64,000 nucleotides of DNA. Source: Mytilus trossulus. Its lineage: Eukaryota > Mollusca > Bivalvia > Mytilida > Mytilidae. Both the position numbers and the translations under genes were made by a program. The DNA is taken from the NCBI RefSeq assembly GCF_036588685.1, contig NC_086376.1, positions 25,085,930 through 25,149,929 of the forward strand. The letters are read 5' to 3'. This document shows positions 49,235 to 62,084 of the stretch, in pieces. The notes beneath the pieces were generated by a model that ran no database searches, was not told the origin of the DNA, and saw only the letters and a list, made by a program, of their open reading frames with translations. Within the stretch, counting starts at the first letter, position 1. Every line of letters starts with the position of its first letter.

Positions 49235-50030
49235 ACGGTCCCTAAAAGAAAATGCATACACTGAACATCGATGCCTTGTTGTTTTAAAGTATAAATATGC
49301 ACAGTTTCATCTTGGAGATGCTATAATTTGACATCGTAGTGATTCCATTTGACAAACGTGTATATAAAATGTATTTTACTGTCTTCGTAATATTTTATTT
49401 GTCAAATCGATCATAACAATTTATTTTTCATAACCGACCATGCAGTTTATCTTTAGTTCAATTACAGAGACGTAGCTGTTTATATCTCGAATTCAAGCTG
49501 ATGGGCGATGTGTTTTCCTGCCGTGTTGCTGTGTTTCCGTCCATATCAGAAGGTATTTTTTTCAAGGTAGGTTTGTGTTTAGGTTTAAGATAGTTTTTGT
49601 TAACAAAAGCTTAAAATTTTGAACGCATGTGCATTATGAAGTGAACATTTTCATATGTATGCAAACTTAAGATTTTGACACAGATTGGTTCACTGAATAT
49701 GGTAATGTTATAGTGCCAGCGGTGAGTGCTATCCTATGGACACATATTCTTTCTTTCATTTATTGGTTACGCCATATACGAAGTACAATGGCGATACAAG
49801 TCTTAAACGTATGACAATTGTCATTAACATGGACTATAAAGAATGATTGGAGGCAAATACAGTCTAACATTTTCAAAGTACTGTCCCTTCATATTGAAAA
49901 GACGAGAATGATAGAAAATGAAATAATATTAAAGATTAACGAGTTTTTAACAACACACAGGAACACATAGAGCAGTTACAACTTGTTCTATTTTAATAAA
50001 GAACAAACAGAATAATATACTCAATTGTGC
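49235..50030. other. Spacer between the SLC22 array and the C1q gene
   Basis: The convergent 3' ends of the + strand array and the - strand C1q gene meet here. No gene, repeat or RNA recognised. Confidence 0.5.
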
Positions 50031-50032
50031 TC

Positions 50033-50038
50033 TTTATT
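50033..50038 (-). terminator. Possible poly(A) signal of the C1q-domain gene
   Basis: AATAAA on the - strand (TTTATT on +), 8 bp after the stop codon at 50046-50048. It would give a 3' untranslated region of only about 30 bases. Confidence 0.45.
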
Positions 50039-50045
50039 CAGTAGT

Positions 50046-52160
50046 CTAGTTTGAGCTTCCTAGCAGAAGTCCTGTAAATGCTGACAACTTTCCTGCTCTG
50101 ACATGTGTTCCGAATACTTCCCTCATCCAAACTGTGTCTCCCTCTACGAGTGGAATGATAACCATGCATGACCCGGTACTATAGTGAACTGCAGTACAAG
50201 CACATAATGGTTGACCATTTTTTTCCAAAAAGGCATGAACTGCATCATCTCCATCGACTGCAATTGATGCATAAAGTTGATAAAGTCCGTTCTCTGGAGG
50301 ATGAAAGACACCTGAACTGTTGTCATACCCGTTCCCGATGTTAGTATATACTTTATCATACTTAATGGGCTGATTATGGCTCGCTGTATTCTGTCCATGG
50401 GCGTCCAACACAGCACTAAAGGCTACATGAAGAGATGGTTGGAGGCGTTTCTGATCTGAAAAGGGAATTTCGAATTTTTACCATCATTTGAAGCTGCCTC
50501 TTTTTATGATTGTGTTATAATTTTTCATATGCATGAATTTAGAAAGAAGTAATGCCTACGTCAATGATAGAAACTAATGGCCCAAAAAGTAAAAATGAAA
50601 TAAGATGTTGAAATAATGTAATTTACGAAACACAAGCAAATAAACCTTGATATTGCACAAGGTCATGTTTTTCTCTGATTGTATGTGACGCCTTTACACT
50701 TCGTTAATTGGATGTTGGATGTGTACCGATTGATATTTCAGTCTAAGATACATGATTTTTCCCCTTAGTTGTTATTTGATTTAAAATAGCCGTCAGTAGT
50801 TGCGAGTACTTTCAAATATGTAATTAGCCTTTTTGTGTGAATGAACAAGTACCAGCCCACGTCCACTCTGTGTTATTGTTATATGTTTTTTATGTGTATT
50901 CATCTGATGAGTTAAGCCTTTTCAACTGATTTTTATACTTTGGTCTTATATTGCTCTGTGGTATGCCACTGTTCAAGGTTGGGAGTGGGTACTTAAAACG
51001 ATTTTAACCCCGTCACATTCTATATGTGCATGTCCAAAGTCAGGAGCCTGTAATTCAGTTGTTGTAGTTTGATGCTGTGTAACATACTAGTATTTGTTTT
51101 TTGTTCAATATTTTAGAGACTTATAGTTGTTATTTCTGTGTTATTTGTCTCATTGACAATCATACCGCATGTTCTTATTTGTATCTCTACATTGTCAGGA
51201 AGTTCTGAATAAATGTAAGAGAGACTACCACATTTCTGCCAACAACAAAATTCCTGATTCGGAACAGGTGAATACAAATATGATGGGTTTAATTTTTTTG
51301 TTTGCCCATCCCTTTTTTTTTTGCAATCAATGGAATAAATAGAAATTATTAAATTCAGATTTATGAATAGTGCTTACTAATGATGCAACCGATATGAGTG
51401 TTCGGTAAACAGGAAGTTGATAAGAAATTGATGTCAAACGCATCAAGGGGTATTACATGCCTAAATAAAGCTTGTTATCAAACTTCTAATTTATAGTTTA
51501 TTGTTGGGGAAAAGCGCCGACTTTTATGACTTGTTGTAGTCACCCCAGAGAAAGGACAGAAGTAATTAATGATGTATACCCTGCTTCCTCGGAGCATGGT
51601 TATAATTAGGCCAGAAAATGAGATTTATTTAAAAGCACTGGAATAATACACACAACAAAATTCATGATGAATTCTATTTACCTCATTGAAGTTTTTCGAT
51701 ATGTGTACTCAAAGCAAAATGAACATCAGAAATTGAAATATCACTAAAACATAAGTCGCACACTCATTTACGCACTTCTCCAAAAGAAGCCTATCAATTT
51801 TATAATTTGGCCGTTTAAACTTACATCAGAAAAAAATTTGAAGATGAAAAAAAAATATAACAGCAACAAGATTTGGAAAAAGATGATATTTGATATCATT
51901 TACTCATTAATTCATTTCATTCTTTTGTTTTATTTTCCCCGGATTGGTAATTATATATAAATGGTATTTAATACATAATCATAACCATAACATATGTGTG
52001 ACTATTAAAATTACCTACCATTTTTTCCACGTGTAGATTTTAACTCATTGAGTTCATTTTCAAGTTTATCCAATCTTTGCCTTAACACCAGATTGTCATC
52101 GGCAAACACCACTTCGAATGACAAGAATACAACAACAAACAGTGTATGGAACATTTCCAT
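50046..52160 (-). CDS. Secreted C1q-domain-containing protein (183 aa)
   Basis: Two exons on the - strand: 52160-52019 and 50455-50046 (TAG), joined in phase 1. Exon 1 encodes an uncleaved start MEMFHTLFVVVFLSFEVVFA, a clear hydrophobic signal peptide, then a short charged heptad-like stretch (LRQRLDKLENELNELK) that could form a coiled coil and drive trimer formation. Exon 2 is one globular C1q domain: VAFSAVLD, then YDKVYTNIGNGYD, GVFHPPENGLYQLYASI, a central region ending in IIPLVEGDTVWMREV, and the C-terminal LSAFTGLLLG. There is no collagen repeat, so this is the short globular-head type common in bivalves, generally regarded as secreted pattern-recognition or lectin-like proteins of innate immunity. 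Its ligand is unknown. A possible AATAAA lies only 8 bp past the stop. It is unrelated to its SLC22 and nuclear-receptor neighbours. Confidence 0.95.
50640..51180 (+). mobile_element. 5'-truncated 3' tail of the Penelope-type element
   Basis: Co-linear with 30960-31500: ATTGCACAAGGTCATGTTTTT, CATCTGATGAGTTAAGCC, AGTCAGGAGCCTGTAATTCAG. It continues to GTCTCATTGACAATCATACC, the inverse of the start of family A, so this copy reaches further 3' than the one at 28.7-31.5 kb. It lies in the single intron of the C1q gene. Confidence 0.75.
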
Positions 52161-52164
52161 TGTA

Positions 52165-52620
52165 GATATAATTTCTAAGTGTCAATGTAGGTTATCTTAG
52201 TTTCTGTTATCAATTGATTACGCAATAATTCAAAGGCAATTTTCTATTTCAGTACTGGATCGCTTTTAAATGGGTTTGGTTTTGTTCATAGTTGTGAAGT
52301 GTTTTTTGGAGTATTGCTTGTTTATTCGTTGTTGTTTGTTTTTTTTTGGGTTTTTGTTTTTGCTAGGATACTCTGTTAAATGTTTTGTCTATTAACCTTT
52401 CGTATGTTTTCCATCTTTTTATAAAAAAAAAATTCAGAGGCTTGCCACTACTTTCATTAAACTTACGTTGACCGAGCTTATCATTCTTAATAATCATATT
52501 ATTCTCGAGCTCGTTGCTTGATATATCATGGTATCAACCTGAGATCTAAACAGTTTATTATACACATTCATCAGACAGCAATGCAACCAGACCTAAATTA
52601 CTCTTCATCCAAACACTTCA
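52165..52620. other. Upstream region of the C1q gene and 3' flank of NR2E3
   Basis: AT-rich, with T-runs. No clear TATA box, repeat or exon was recognised between the C1q start codon and the NR2E3 poly(A) signal. Confidence 0.4.
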
Positions 52621-52634
52621 TTTTTGCATAAAAC

Positions 52635-52640
52635 TTTATT
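52635..52640 (-). terminator. Poly(A) signal of NR2E3
   Basis: AATAAA on the - strand (TTTATT on +), about 87 bp after the stop codon at 52727-52729. Confidence 0.6.
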
Positions 52641-52726
52641 CAGAAGAATTCATTTGACATAAATAAGAATTAATAACAATGATATTTATATTTATATGAA
52701 AGTTTTTAACATTTTACAGATACAGT

Positions 52727-55700
52727 TCAATTTCGAAACATATCACACAACAGTTTTTCCATAGGAGTATTTCCGATCGTTCGTCCGAAGAAGATTTTCT
52801 CCACTTTATCTGAACCAACAAACTTTAATGACGGCAACATAAGAAGCAACCTTCCAAACCTATAGAGAATAAAGATAGATTATTAATTATCAAATCTATT
52901 GTATTGTCTTTTTGTAAGGTTCAAATGATAAGATACAAATCATACAATTTACCAAAAACTCTTTAATCCATGATCATGATTCAGGTTTTTTTTCAAAGCG
53001 AGATGCCGAATTCAAGTAATATCTATATTTTTGGGATGCCTCGGTACATAGATGTTTAATAGTCTATGATACACTATATCGGAATGGTTAGCTTTCTCGA
53101 CAATTTACAGCTTGATTTGCGTGTAAAGATATCCGTCTATTTTTGAAGGAAATATGTTAACTTCAAAATGTTTTGTGTTGAAGGGTTGTTGTAAAGCACA
53201 CGTCATGTAATGTATTTTTTCAGAGGGAGAGGTTTTGAACAATCTAGGTCAAATATGTCAAATGAGAATTGTAACACATTGTAGTCAGTAACAGCATGTG
53301 CATCGATTCATTGAAGAGTTTGAAAGTGTTTTAAGTTAATAAAATACATTAAATTCATACCAATTTGATAAAATTCATTTTTCTGCAGTAGTCTACGCAT
53401 GTGATATACGCATGAGCAAACAAATTTTATTGGATTTTGGGCATCGGTTTGTTTACAAAGCCAAAGAAGCACGTCATATTAGAATACACAGTAATAAGAA
53501 TGTCTTTTTCGATTTTTTTTTCAAAAAAACATTACCTCATGGGATGTGTTGGATGATGCGTTCGCACATGCTGTCCTAACATGATTTGTGCTTGATCTTG
53601 TAGACTCTCAACTTGATGTGGATCCTTTAACCCTCTTGTTTCTGAAAATTAATTTTAAAATTTGTTATTTTGTATAGGTTAATATTTTGATTGCCTTTAT
53701 GTTATTTTGTTGTGATAAATTTTTTTCTTCATTTCTTATAACATTGGTTGTCTAGTTTGTTTTTCTTTTGAATTCGTATTTGGTGTTCTTTTTGGGAAAA
53801 GTGGTTAAAGCAGGATTTATCTGCTATGTTGAAAGAGGAGGATTGAATTTCGATGTTAGACTGTTCGATGGTGAGGGAAATAAAAATTGTAAACGAACTT
53901 CAATTCGTAGCAAATAACATTCCAAGAAAACCAAATATAGCCTGGTATTGGGCAGACATTTTGTTTTATTAGATGCATATTTGATGAGCATTGTTCAATA
54001 AGACAAAAATCAATTGACACACACACAAAAAATAATATTTACAAATCACTATTATTGAAGTTGTTATCTTCTTTGGGGGTAAGTAAGATATCAGAGTGTT
54101 AGAACAAATAATTGATCACCTAGCAGAGTAAATAATTTGCTCTACATGAATTCCAGAATTCTTTCATACAATGTTATATCTTTTTACAATGTCTATGTTA
54201 TAATAACGGTCCAATTTAAATATACGTTATTTAGAAGAAGAAAAAACCGAACAGATCAGATAGTTGCTATTAATTGTATAATGCACCTAAACCCCAAAAT
54301 GCACTATTATTCGATTTAACAGTATTTAAGGATTTTTTAAAAGAAACTATTCAGATGCAACAAACCTGGTTTGAACAATGCTACCGCTTTCATACAAGCA
54401 AATTCAGCTGGGTCAACTTGTACTGATTTAAATCTGGCAAAAACGTCTTTAAGAATCCTGATATCAGTGGGACCAGTTTTACCATTAGGCTGTTGTTCAT
54501 GATCTTGGGCTACCAGTAGTGGTGATGAATCCATAGGCAAGGACCACTGTATGGCACACAGAAGAAATATCTCACTCCATGACTCTTCTAGAAGTATCAC
54601 CTGAATAAAACAGACTGTAAACATAATATACATTCAATACATAGCATTTTCTTCAGAAAATTGGAAAACAAATTATATATTCAAAGATGTTGCTGTCGTG
54701 TTTACCAGACAACTTCTAGATGCAACTGGTGTATTTTTTTTTGGCTAAATCCTAGACATGTGTATGATTTTTTTGTAAAAAGTATAGGCAGAAAAGTCAA
54801 ATTATATTTAAAAGTCTTTCTGTAAGGGTGTAGGTCGGAACCTATTTAAACGTTTAAACCCTATAATGGTTCACTTTTACAAATTGTGACTTAGATGGAG
54901 AGTTGTGTCATTGGCACTCATATCACATCTTCTTAATATATCCTTCTTAACAAAAACGTATAATACCTGGTCTCTGAACGGTAAATTAGCAAAAGACGGA
55001 AGATTTTTGGTCCATCTAACAGCCATAAATAGAAGCCTTGCTGAACATTCATATACGGTCTCTTGACCTGGAGAATAAAGCGACACATCCTGAAACTGCC
55101 CAGGTGGTGGTGGATGTCCTGTTCGGTCTTGGTCAAGGCTAGTCACATCTACTTTCTCATCATGGACAGCTGAAAGTACAAGACAAATAATATTGTTCAA
55201 CGTAAATTAAAATCTGTGTCAATCTGTTTGTTAAGGGATTATTGTATTCCATGTCAACTGATTACTTTACTCTACTATTGTAAGTTTTACAAGTTGGGGG
55301 TTGACAGAAAAATCCAACATTAAGCCATAAGGAGACAGATTAATATAAGCAATTACTGTTTGTTTCTGGATCCTTATTGTGAATATGTGTTTATAATTTA
55401 TACTTGTATTTATCATAATAAAAATATTGTTTACACTAAGCCATGGCGTTGTCAGTTTATTTTCGATTTATAAGTTTTACTGTTCCTCTGATATCTTTCG
55501 TCCCTCTTTCACATACATTCAAAGCTCCGTTCAATTTACACAATTACATTAGATTTGTGCAACTACTGTTTTGTTTTGTTCTCCTTTAATGTCTTGGTTT
55601 TGCTATTGTACATGTGGGACCATTTCAGCGCGATATGACTGCATTTTAAAGAAAGAAATCGCTTGTATCTAAATATTTAAGTAACATTAAAAATGTGAAG

Positions 55701-57534
55701 CAATGCGGTGCTCTCGTTTTTTTCTTCATAAAACATTATCAACTTCAAACAAGTTTCATACAGGGGTATACAAAGAGGAACGACTGACTTAATAATGGAA
55801 TATGTTGAAAGTGAATGGTATCGTTCCTTAAGCTTACCAAAAATTCTCCAACTTAATATTCAACCCTGTTTAGTCAGTTAAAGTACTATGTACCTTAGAT
55901 ACTGCATTGATACAGATTGGATGGGCTGGATGGAGTTTCAGAAAAGAGAAAACTGGTCAAAAAAGGGGCTGAAAAATATTCCAAGAAATAAGAAATGAAG
56001 GACAGCCCATCCAGAACCTCAGATAGCTTCAAGTAAATATCATTTTAGATTTAGTAAAATTCTGGTAGTATATTGTATTCAAGCCCTCATGAATAATGTC
56101 TTAAACGTCATCCGTCCAAACTCATTATATATACTTAAGGTTCATAAAAAAGTAGTTAATTCTAACTGCCATTGATACAATGTGACTGAAATATAGATGC
56201 AGAGCTTATAATTGGACTGATAATCCGCATTTTAACTATATTGTGACGTAATGTTTATTACTTACAAAAATGCGATGTACCTCTTTCTTCTTTTTCCAGC
56301 TTAGTGCTAGTATCTGAGGTCATAAGTCCAGTAATAAACCTGTTGTTTAGTCCAGGGCTAAAAGCTGGATGTGTAGCAGATACAGTTGCATTATTATGTG
56401 GAAATGGGCCATCAAGTTCGCTAATTAATTGGTCATGTCGCACCTGGGCCGTGTTTCTGGGCTGCCGCTCATTTTGAACAGCTGGAATTAAAAAAAATAA
56501 TATACTTAATATACTTTGAGAAGTGCATTTTATCATAATGTTTTGGATATGTCTTTGGACAATTAACTGGCATGGTATTGACACTGTCAAGGTGCAACAA
56601 AACGTTAACTTGAAAAATCGACTTTTACTGACTGAAGATATTTTCAGGTACAAATGGGATAAATGAATAAGCAATATATTATAAAGGTACATTAAAAATT
56701 ACCATTCTAGAACTTACCATCTTTGTTCATTCCCATTTGGATACATTTCTTCAAACGACAAGCCTGACATTGGTTTCTATGTGCCTTATCTACAATACAA
56801 AGTCCGGAACCGGCCTGGCATCTATAAAATTAAACCTTTTAGTGAGTTATGTAAACATTATTGAGATCGGGAATTCATTTACACCTTGTCTTTCTTTTAT
56901 TTTTTTCTTGGATTATATTGTTTTGAATGATTACTAATAGCAACACACAAAGACAGAAATATTTTGAAGATTCAAAATGCAATTTGACCGTCTGAATGTC
57001 ATTATATTAGCTGTTCATGTTGGTGACTGATTCAAATCAATGTTTTATAAATGTCAGGAACACAACATCTTTTTTGTCCGAATTGAAATTTTGGATAACA
57101 TTTATTAAAGAAACTCAAATTGTTGATGTACCTGTAAATCAGCTTTCTTCTGACGCTTCTTTTGAAGAAACCACTACAACCATTACAAGCCAAGATACCA
57201 TAATGTTTACCACTCGACGTATCGCCGCAGACAACACATATCAGACCAGGCGAATTACGTTTCATTGGTCCACATGAACTTCCGGGAAGTCCTTCATGAT
57301 CAAGAGACATGTGTGATGACGTCACAGTAATGCCATGAGATGGAGAACTATTTATCGATATCATTGGTGGAGAATGTCGAATATCATCTGTGTCGTAACG
57401 ATCAAGTCTGTCAGAACTTCGGTCTTCTTGGGATGTATCGTCAGATGATAATTGTCGAGAATCATGGGAAATTTGATATATGTCTTGAGGTAAATGTCTG
57501 CTAGTAGTCGGTAAATGTCTGATGGTTTCTTTGG
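52727..57534 (-). CDS. NR2E3: Nuclear receptor NR2E3 / PNR (FAX-1, HR51 group)
   Basis: Seven - strand exons: 57534-57132, 56821-56718, 56481-56266, 55169-54967, 54600-54366, 53641-53536 and 52859-52727 (TGA), all with GT-AG borders and matching phases. The DNA-binding domain begins [16 protein letters not shown] and has the P-box CNGCSG, diagnostic of the PNR/FAX-1/HR51 branch (TLX has a different P-box). The second finger ([24 protein letters not shown]) is on exon 2. The ligand-binding domain shows the receptor signature [16 protein letters not shown] and [10 protein letters not shown]. The C-terminus [11 protein letters not shown] is the NR2E3-type last helix (AF-2). The first in-frame ATG of the first exon (57364) would give 409 residues, close to human NR2E3 at 410, but the reading frame stays open to the acceptor at 57535, so an upstream coding exon is possible. 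Expected role: nuclear transcription factor, mostly repressor, in photoreceptor or neuron identity. An AATAAA is at 52635-52640. Confidence 0.95.
54835..54940 (+). repeat. Family A fragment (subtype 2), opposite orientation
   Basis: TATAATGGTTCACTTTTACA, AATTGTGACTTAGATGGAG, TTGTGTCATTGGCACTCATA. It ends 27 bp from an NR2E3 ligand-binding-domain exon, in the intron on the 3' side of that exon. Confidence 0.7.
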
Positions 57535-57539
57535 CTACA

Positions 57540-60500
57540 ATAGAAAGCGTTATTTATCAGTTAGACTATCGAAATCACCTTCCCTCTCAGAATCCCTTAA
57601 ACGTAACATGCAACTGATCTCCTTGAAAAGTGTAACTAATAATACTAAATACGTTTGTTTAAAATTGTTCGTACATGTAGCTTAAGATATAGTATTTGTT
57701 TCAGTTGGTTATATTTTACACCAAAGAACGACAGGCATTATATACTGCTTTGAATTCCACTATTACAAACGAGCAATAATCATTTATAGATGTGAGGAAA
57801 CCAAAGGCCACGAGGATTTTATTGGCTGGATGATATTTCCTATATACCGCAAACATTTTCTGTGAGAGTTCTCAACAATTGATTTGCAAAACTTAATTGT
57901 GTATTGAGCTAAAAGAAAAATATTGTCACTCACTATTGAATATTTAAAGAACCTTAAGTTTTCATAGACGCATTATCATTAAAAAGCTAGGTTTGAAAAG
58001 AGTTCAAAATAAAAAAAAATATTTGAAATTCACGTGACAAAATTCCACTCATCATTTTGTTTCAGCGAAGACGTCAAACTGACTAGGGAATGATAGTAAA
58101 GGGTATCGTGTTTCTTAAAAATGTTAGCATATTTCATCCTTTACCGACTTATCTTATTAATATAACAAGTTCTTTGTCAAATAATTCTATAAATTATGCC
58201 TACTGTAGACCACTTCTCCTCAAAAAATGTATAATGTGGTTAATATATTGATTTGAAATTTATGAAACAATAAGCAAGTCGTAAACCAGAAAAATTGAAG
58301 AAAAAAAACCTGAACAATATCGTTAAAAAAAATGACATTAAGACAGAGGCATTCATTTGCCCCGAAATTCACCAAATTATTTAACTTCTTCAATGTCGTT
58401 AAATAGTTATTTAATACTAGTTAATGAATTAAGAGTTATGATAATGAATATATAGGTGCGGAAAATTCGTTTTAAATGTTCCTGTGATATCATTTCCAGG
58501 TTATTATCCGCATATACGACCACACAAAACCATGTTACATATGGTATTTCGAAAAAATAACTAGTCTGATTACGGTCTTTCAAAAGGTATATGCTTTCAA
58601 ATAACAATTTATCATCCTTAATTTGTATTTTATCCAAAAAAAATATCTCATAATAGTATCTATGTTAAAAATTAGTTTTTAATTTTGCTATTCAAATATG
58701 CCTTTGTTATCTTTGTACTGGGTACATTTCCAATAGATAGTAAAGTAGAAATTCTTAATGTTTTTGTGTATATCTGACAAACAAATTTAAATGTCTTTTT
58801 GATATTAGAAGAATGTTATCATTTAATAAAAAAAAATGTTTTCCGAATCAATGATATAAAAAAGTGTACACTAAACATAAATTATCTCTACCAATGTTGA
58901 ATAAATTTCAAAAATACAAAATACACCGATTAAACTTCTTATGTAAGACATGTCGTGTTAATATCTTTTTGCGATAATTAATTATTCATTATCCTTATTA
59001 GGTATTCATACCCACAATTCAAATGAACAAATGTCAGGCAGCTAAAGATTGTACTTAAATAAAAACATACGACTTTCGCCGGAAGTTGTTTTAGATTGGA
59101 TCACATTAACTGCAGATTATACCCATTTCCTACAAGGAAATCTATAACTTCATTTTTGTTTTAAATTGGCACTACAAAATGGCAGCACGCACATTTGGAC
59201 AGTATGGTTGTGTAAATCAGCTCGAAGTGTGCCTAGATCGGAAATGAAGCCCAAAGATTGTGACACATCACGCAAGAAAAATCAGCCATCATTTTAATTC
59301 ATAAACAATTCATAAAAATCGATAAGATTTTGATATATCAAAGGATTTAGTATAAAATTGTCACGATACTTGTAACACATCCTTTCAACATCTTTTTATG
59401 TGGCGCTTTGTAGACTGACGTCTTTCTTCGATATCTATTTTGCTGTGATTTTTTTCTGTATGCTTCCTCTTCTTAGAATTTTTGTTGAAATGTTTGGTAC
59501 CATAAATCGTGTAAATTTTAAAGAGATTACGTAAAGAAGCACAAATATTCTAAAAAAAACTATGTAATAAATACCCTTTCTCAAAATTGTAAAGACGGAT
59601 TTTTTTTAGTTTTTCATGTTTCCGAATCCCTATGTTTCTGTTATGCAATATGTATGTTTGTAATATTAGCACTTTTGAAATATAAAAAAAAACTAAGAGC
59701 TTACTTAGCATTGCTTCAAAGTCAGGGTTGTTTCCTATAAAACTGTATAAGTCGGCATAATATACTTGTAATGCGAAAACGTAATCATGTATTTCAAATT
59801 GAAAATGAGAGCGATTTTTATGAAACAGTTTATGTGCGAGTGTAATCAATTGCTGTTAATTTCATCAATTAAAATCTCCTATATTAAGACTGCAAAAAAT
59901 AGGCGATACTATGGTCATTTAGACGTCAGGTGGCGCTGCTTTTGTACTAAAAAAACGTTTTACGTAGACATATTGAGTTTATAGATCACCTTTAATGAAA
60001 TATAACATAAAATGAAAATTACCTTCATCACTATCTAATAAAATAAGTGATTTCCGACAAAAAACTATTGTGTTCAGGAGAGAGCACGTGCCGATCAGTT
60101 TTATGGTCCTCCTTCATGTGAATAATTTTATAGGCTCAAATTTATCCATTAACGGCTTTAATCAAATGATATTCAAATACAGGCGTTATCCACGTAAAAT
60201 CGAGAAATTAAAAAGCAATATAATGATTGTTATATTAAGGACAGTGTAAGCAAACCCCACATAACAGGAAATTTAGCTAACATCCCTAGAAATCTTCGGG
60301 TTTATATAGAAATGAAATGTACATTGCGTGACATTAATGAACCTATTACATCACAAGAGACTACTCTTCTTCAATAAGGATCGTATCTTAAAACTATTGA
60401 ACTTCATCTATTTTATTAAATTATTTTTGAATTTTGTTCTTGAATTACACTGTCTTGATATTTTTAATGTTTTATGTCCAAATTTGTTGCTATTTATGAT

Positions 60501-61680
60501 GCATTAATTTCATTTGTCCGACTTTGAAATTAAACACCAATTTGTTAGAAATCGAGAATAATAGTCATTAGAGGGACTCAGGCAAAAAAAACACTTTTGA
60601 AAACGGACACAAAAACATACATGTATGTAACAATGTTCAAAACGAAATTCTTTCAAACAAACATTGATTCTGAAAAAAATAACTTTTCCATTAAGACAAA
60701 ATATGAAATTAGAGCACATATTGTCAATAAATAGAGATTGATTTAGTTGTATATGTACATGTATCCAACGGTCAGCCTTATATATGTCGATCCTTCTTAT
60801 ACAGTAGTTCAAATTCACAATTTACTCTTCTTTGTGAAGGTGATAATACAGGTTGGCCAGGGTATGACATATGGCCAGGTCTGACAGATTGACTTTTACT
60901 TTCAGATTCTTCAAATTTATGAACAGTCACATCTCAATTAAATTTTATTATTTTCGATTGTCGTGCCTATTAAAATTTGTTTATATCAACGATCAGATAA
61001 AAGGTTTTATTTCCACCTGGGTAGAATAACAGGTGTCAAATGTTGGTGGTCGCTTTAAATGGACAACGATGATCGTCAATCAGTAGTGGGGTTAACACAT
61101 ATGAGAGGTATGTCCATCGTTGAAACATGAGAAGATGCTATTAGAAAACCATGTTTTAATTATACATGTATTGTGTCCAAATTAACCATCCCATTTAAAG
61201 ATAATGAATTCGAGTTTGTAAAGAATTTCTAGTTATTTTTTCATATTGATATTGTAGAGAGAATCCATCTGAAAGAGTGAAACATCTTTTGTGACTAAAA
61301 ATTCCTCACCTATCTATATGGTATATGGGAAACTTCGAAAATCATCCATAGTAATAACGATAACATCCTATTGGTGTAAATTAGTATCTACAATAGCCGG
61401 AGACTATGATATCTGCTATCGTATATTCACTTTTCAAACACTATTTACCCGTTAATAATGTATGTCGAATTTTTGTAAGTAAGGTTTAAAATATTTGAGA
61501 TGAGTGTGGGTTTTTTCTTCAAATATTTAGATTACAAAAGATTACGTTATATGGTTAGAAAATACAAGTACAGATGCGATTACAAGACCAGTCCAAACAG
61601 TACTTGAATGCAAAAGTACAAGAGTCTACAAAAGCAGTTAATTACATAATTTTATAGGAAAAATTATATTTTTAAAATGA
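57540..61680. other. AT-rich region upstream of the NR2E3 DNA-binding-domain exon
   Basis: Probably the first intron and/or promoter region of NR2E3. A GT donor on the - strand at 60022/60023 (GATGAAG then GTAATT) has the right phase to join the exon at 57534, but the sequence before it has no in-frame ATG, so it could be a non-coding leader exon. Nothing else was recognised. Confidence 0.3.
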
Positions 61681-61690
61681 TATATTTATA

Positions 61691-61875
61691 ATGTTGGATA
61701 TGAACGAACGTATTATTTTATGTAAAAATAGAACCACAAACCACAGAATCTCAATCGAAATAGTGAGGTTTAATAATGTTGAAAGAAATGATAGAAAATG
61801 TCATGTTTGTGATCTTGGTTGTATTGGCGACGAATTTTGTTATCTGCTAGAATGTCTATTTTTTACGACAGTAGA
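61691..61875 (+). pseudogene. Fragment of a LINE reverse-transcriptase C-terminus (zinc-knuckle tail)
   Basis: The frame has RKCHVCDLGCIGDEFCYLLEC, the cysteine/histidine tail typical of the end of LINE-type reverse transcriptases in molluscs (one expected H is replaced by C). The reading runs into a family A repeat at about 61878. No upstream RT domain is present. Dead fragment. Confidence 0.6.
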
Positions 61876-61877
61876 AA

Positions 61878-62080
61878 ACTATATAGATATAAGAAGATGG
61901 TGTACGAGTGCCAATGAGACAACTCTCCATCTAATTCACAATTTGTAAAAGTAAACCATTATAAGTCAACGTGCGAGCCTTGAACACGGAGTTTTGGCTC
62001 GCACCGAACAGCAAACTTTAAAGGGTCCAAAAAATTACTCGTGTGAAACCATTCAAAAAGGGAACCAACGATCTTATCTA
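61878..62080 (-). repeat. Family A copy (subtype 2)
   Basis: TATAGATATAAGAAGATGGTG, CCAATGAGACAACTCTCC, GTAAACCATTATAAGTCAACG. Confidence 0.7.
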
Positions 62081-62084
62081 TTAT

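Noticed and set aside
60023..60140. Coding first exon of NR2E3 starting at an ATG near 60117 (minus strand)
   Set aside because: The ATG frame meets a stop just before the donor, and the frame that joins the next exon has no ATG. At most a non-coding leader.
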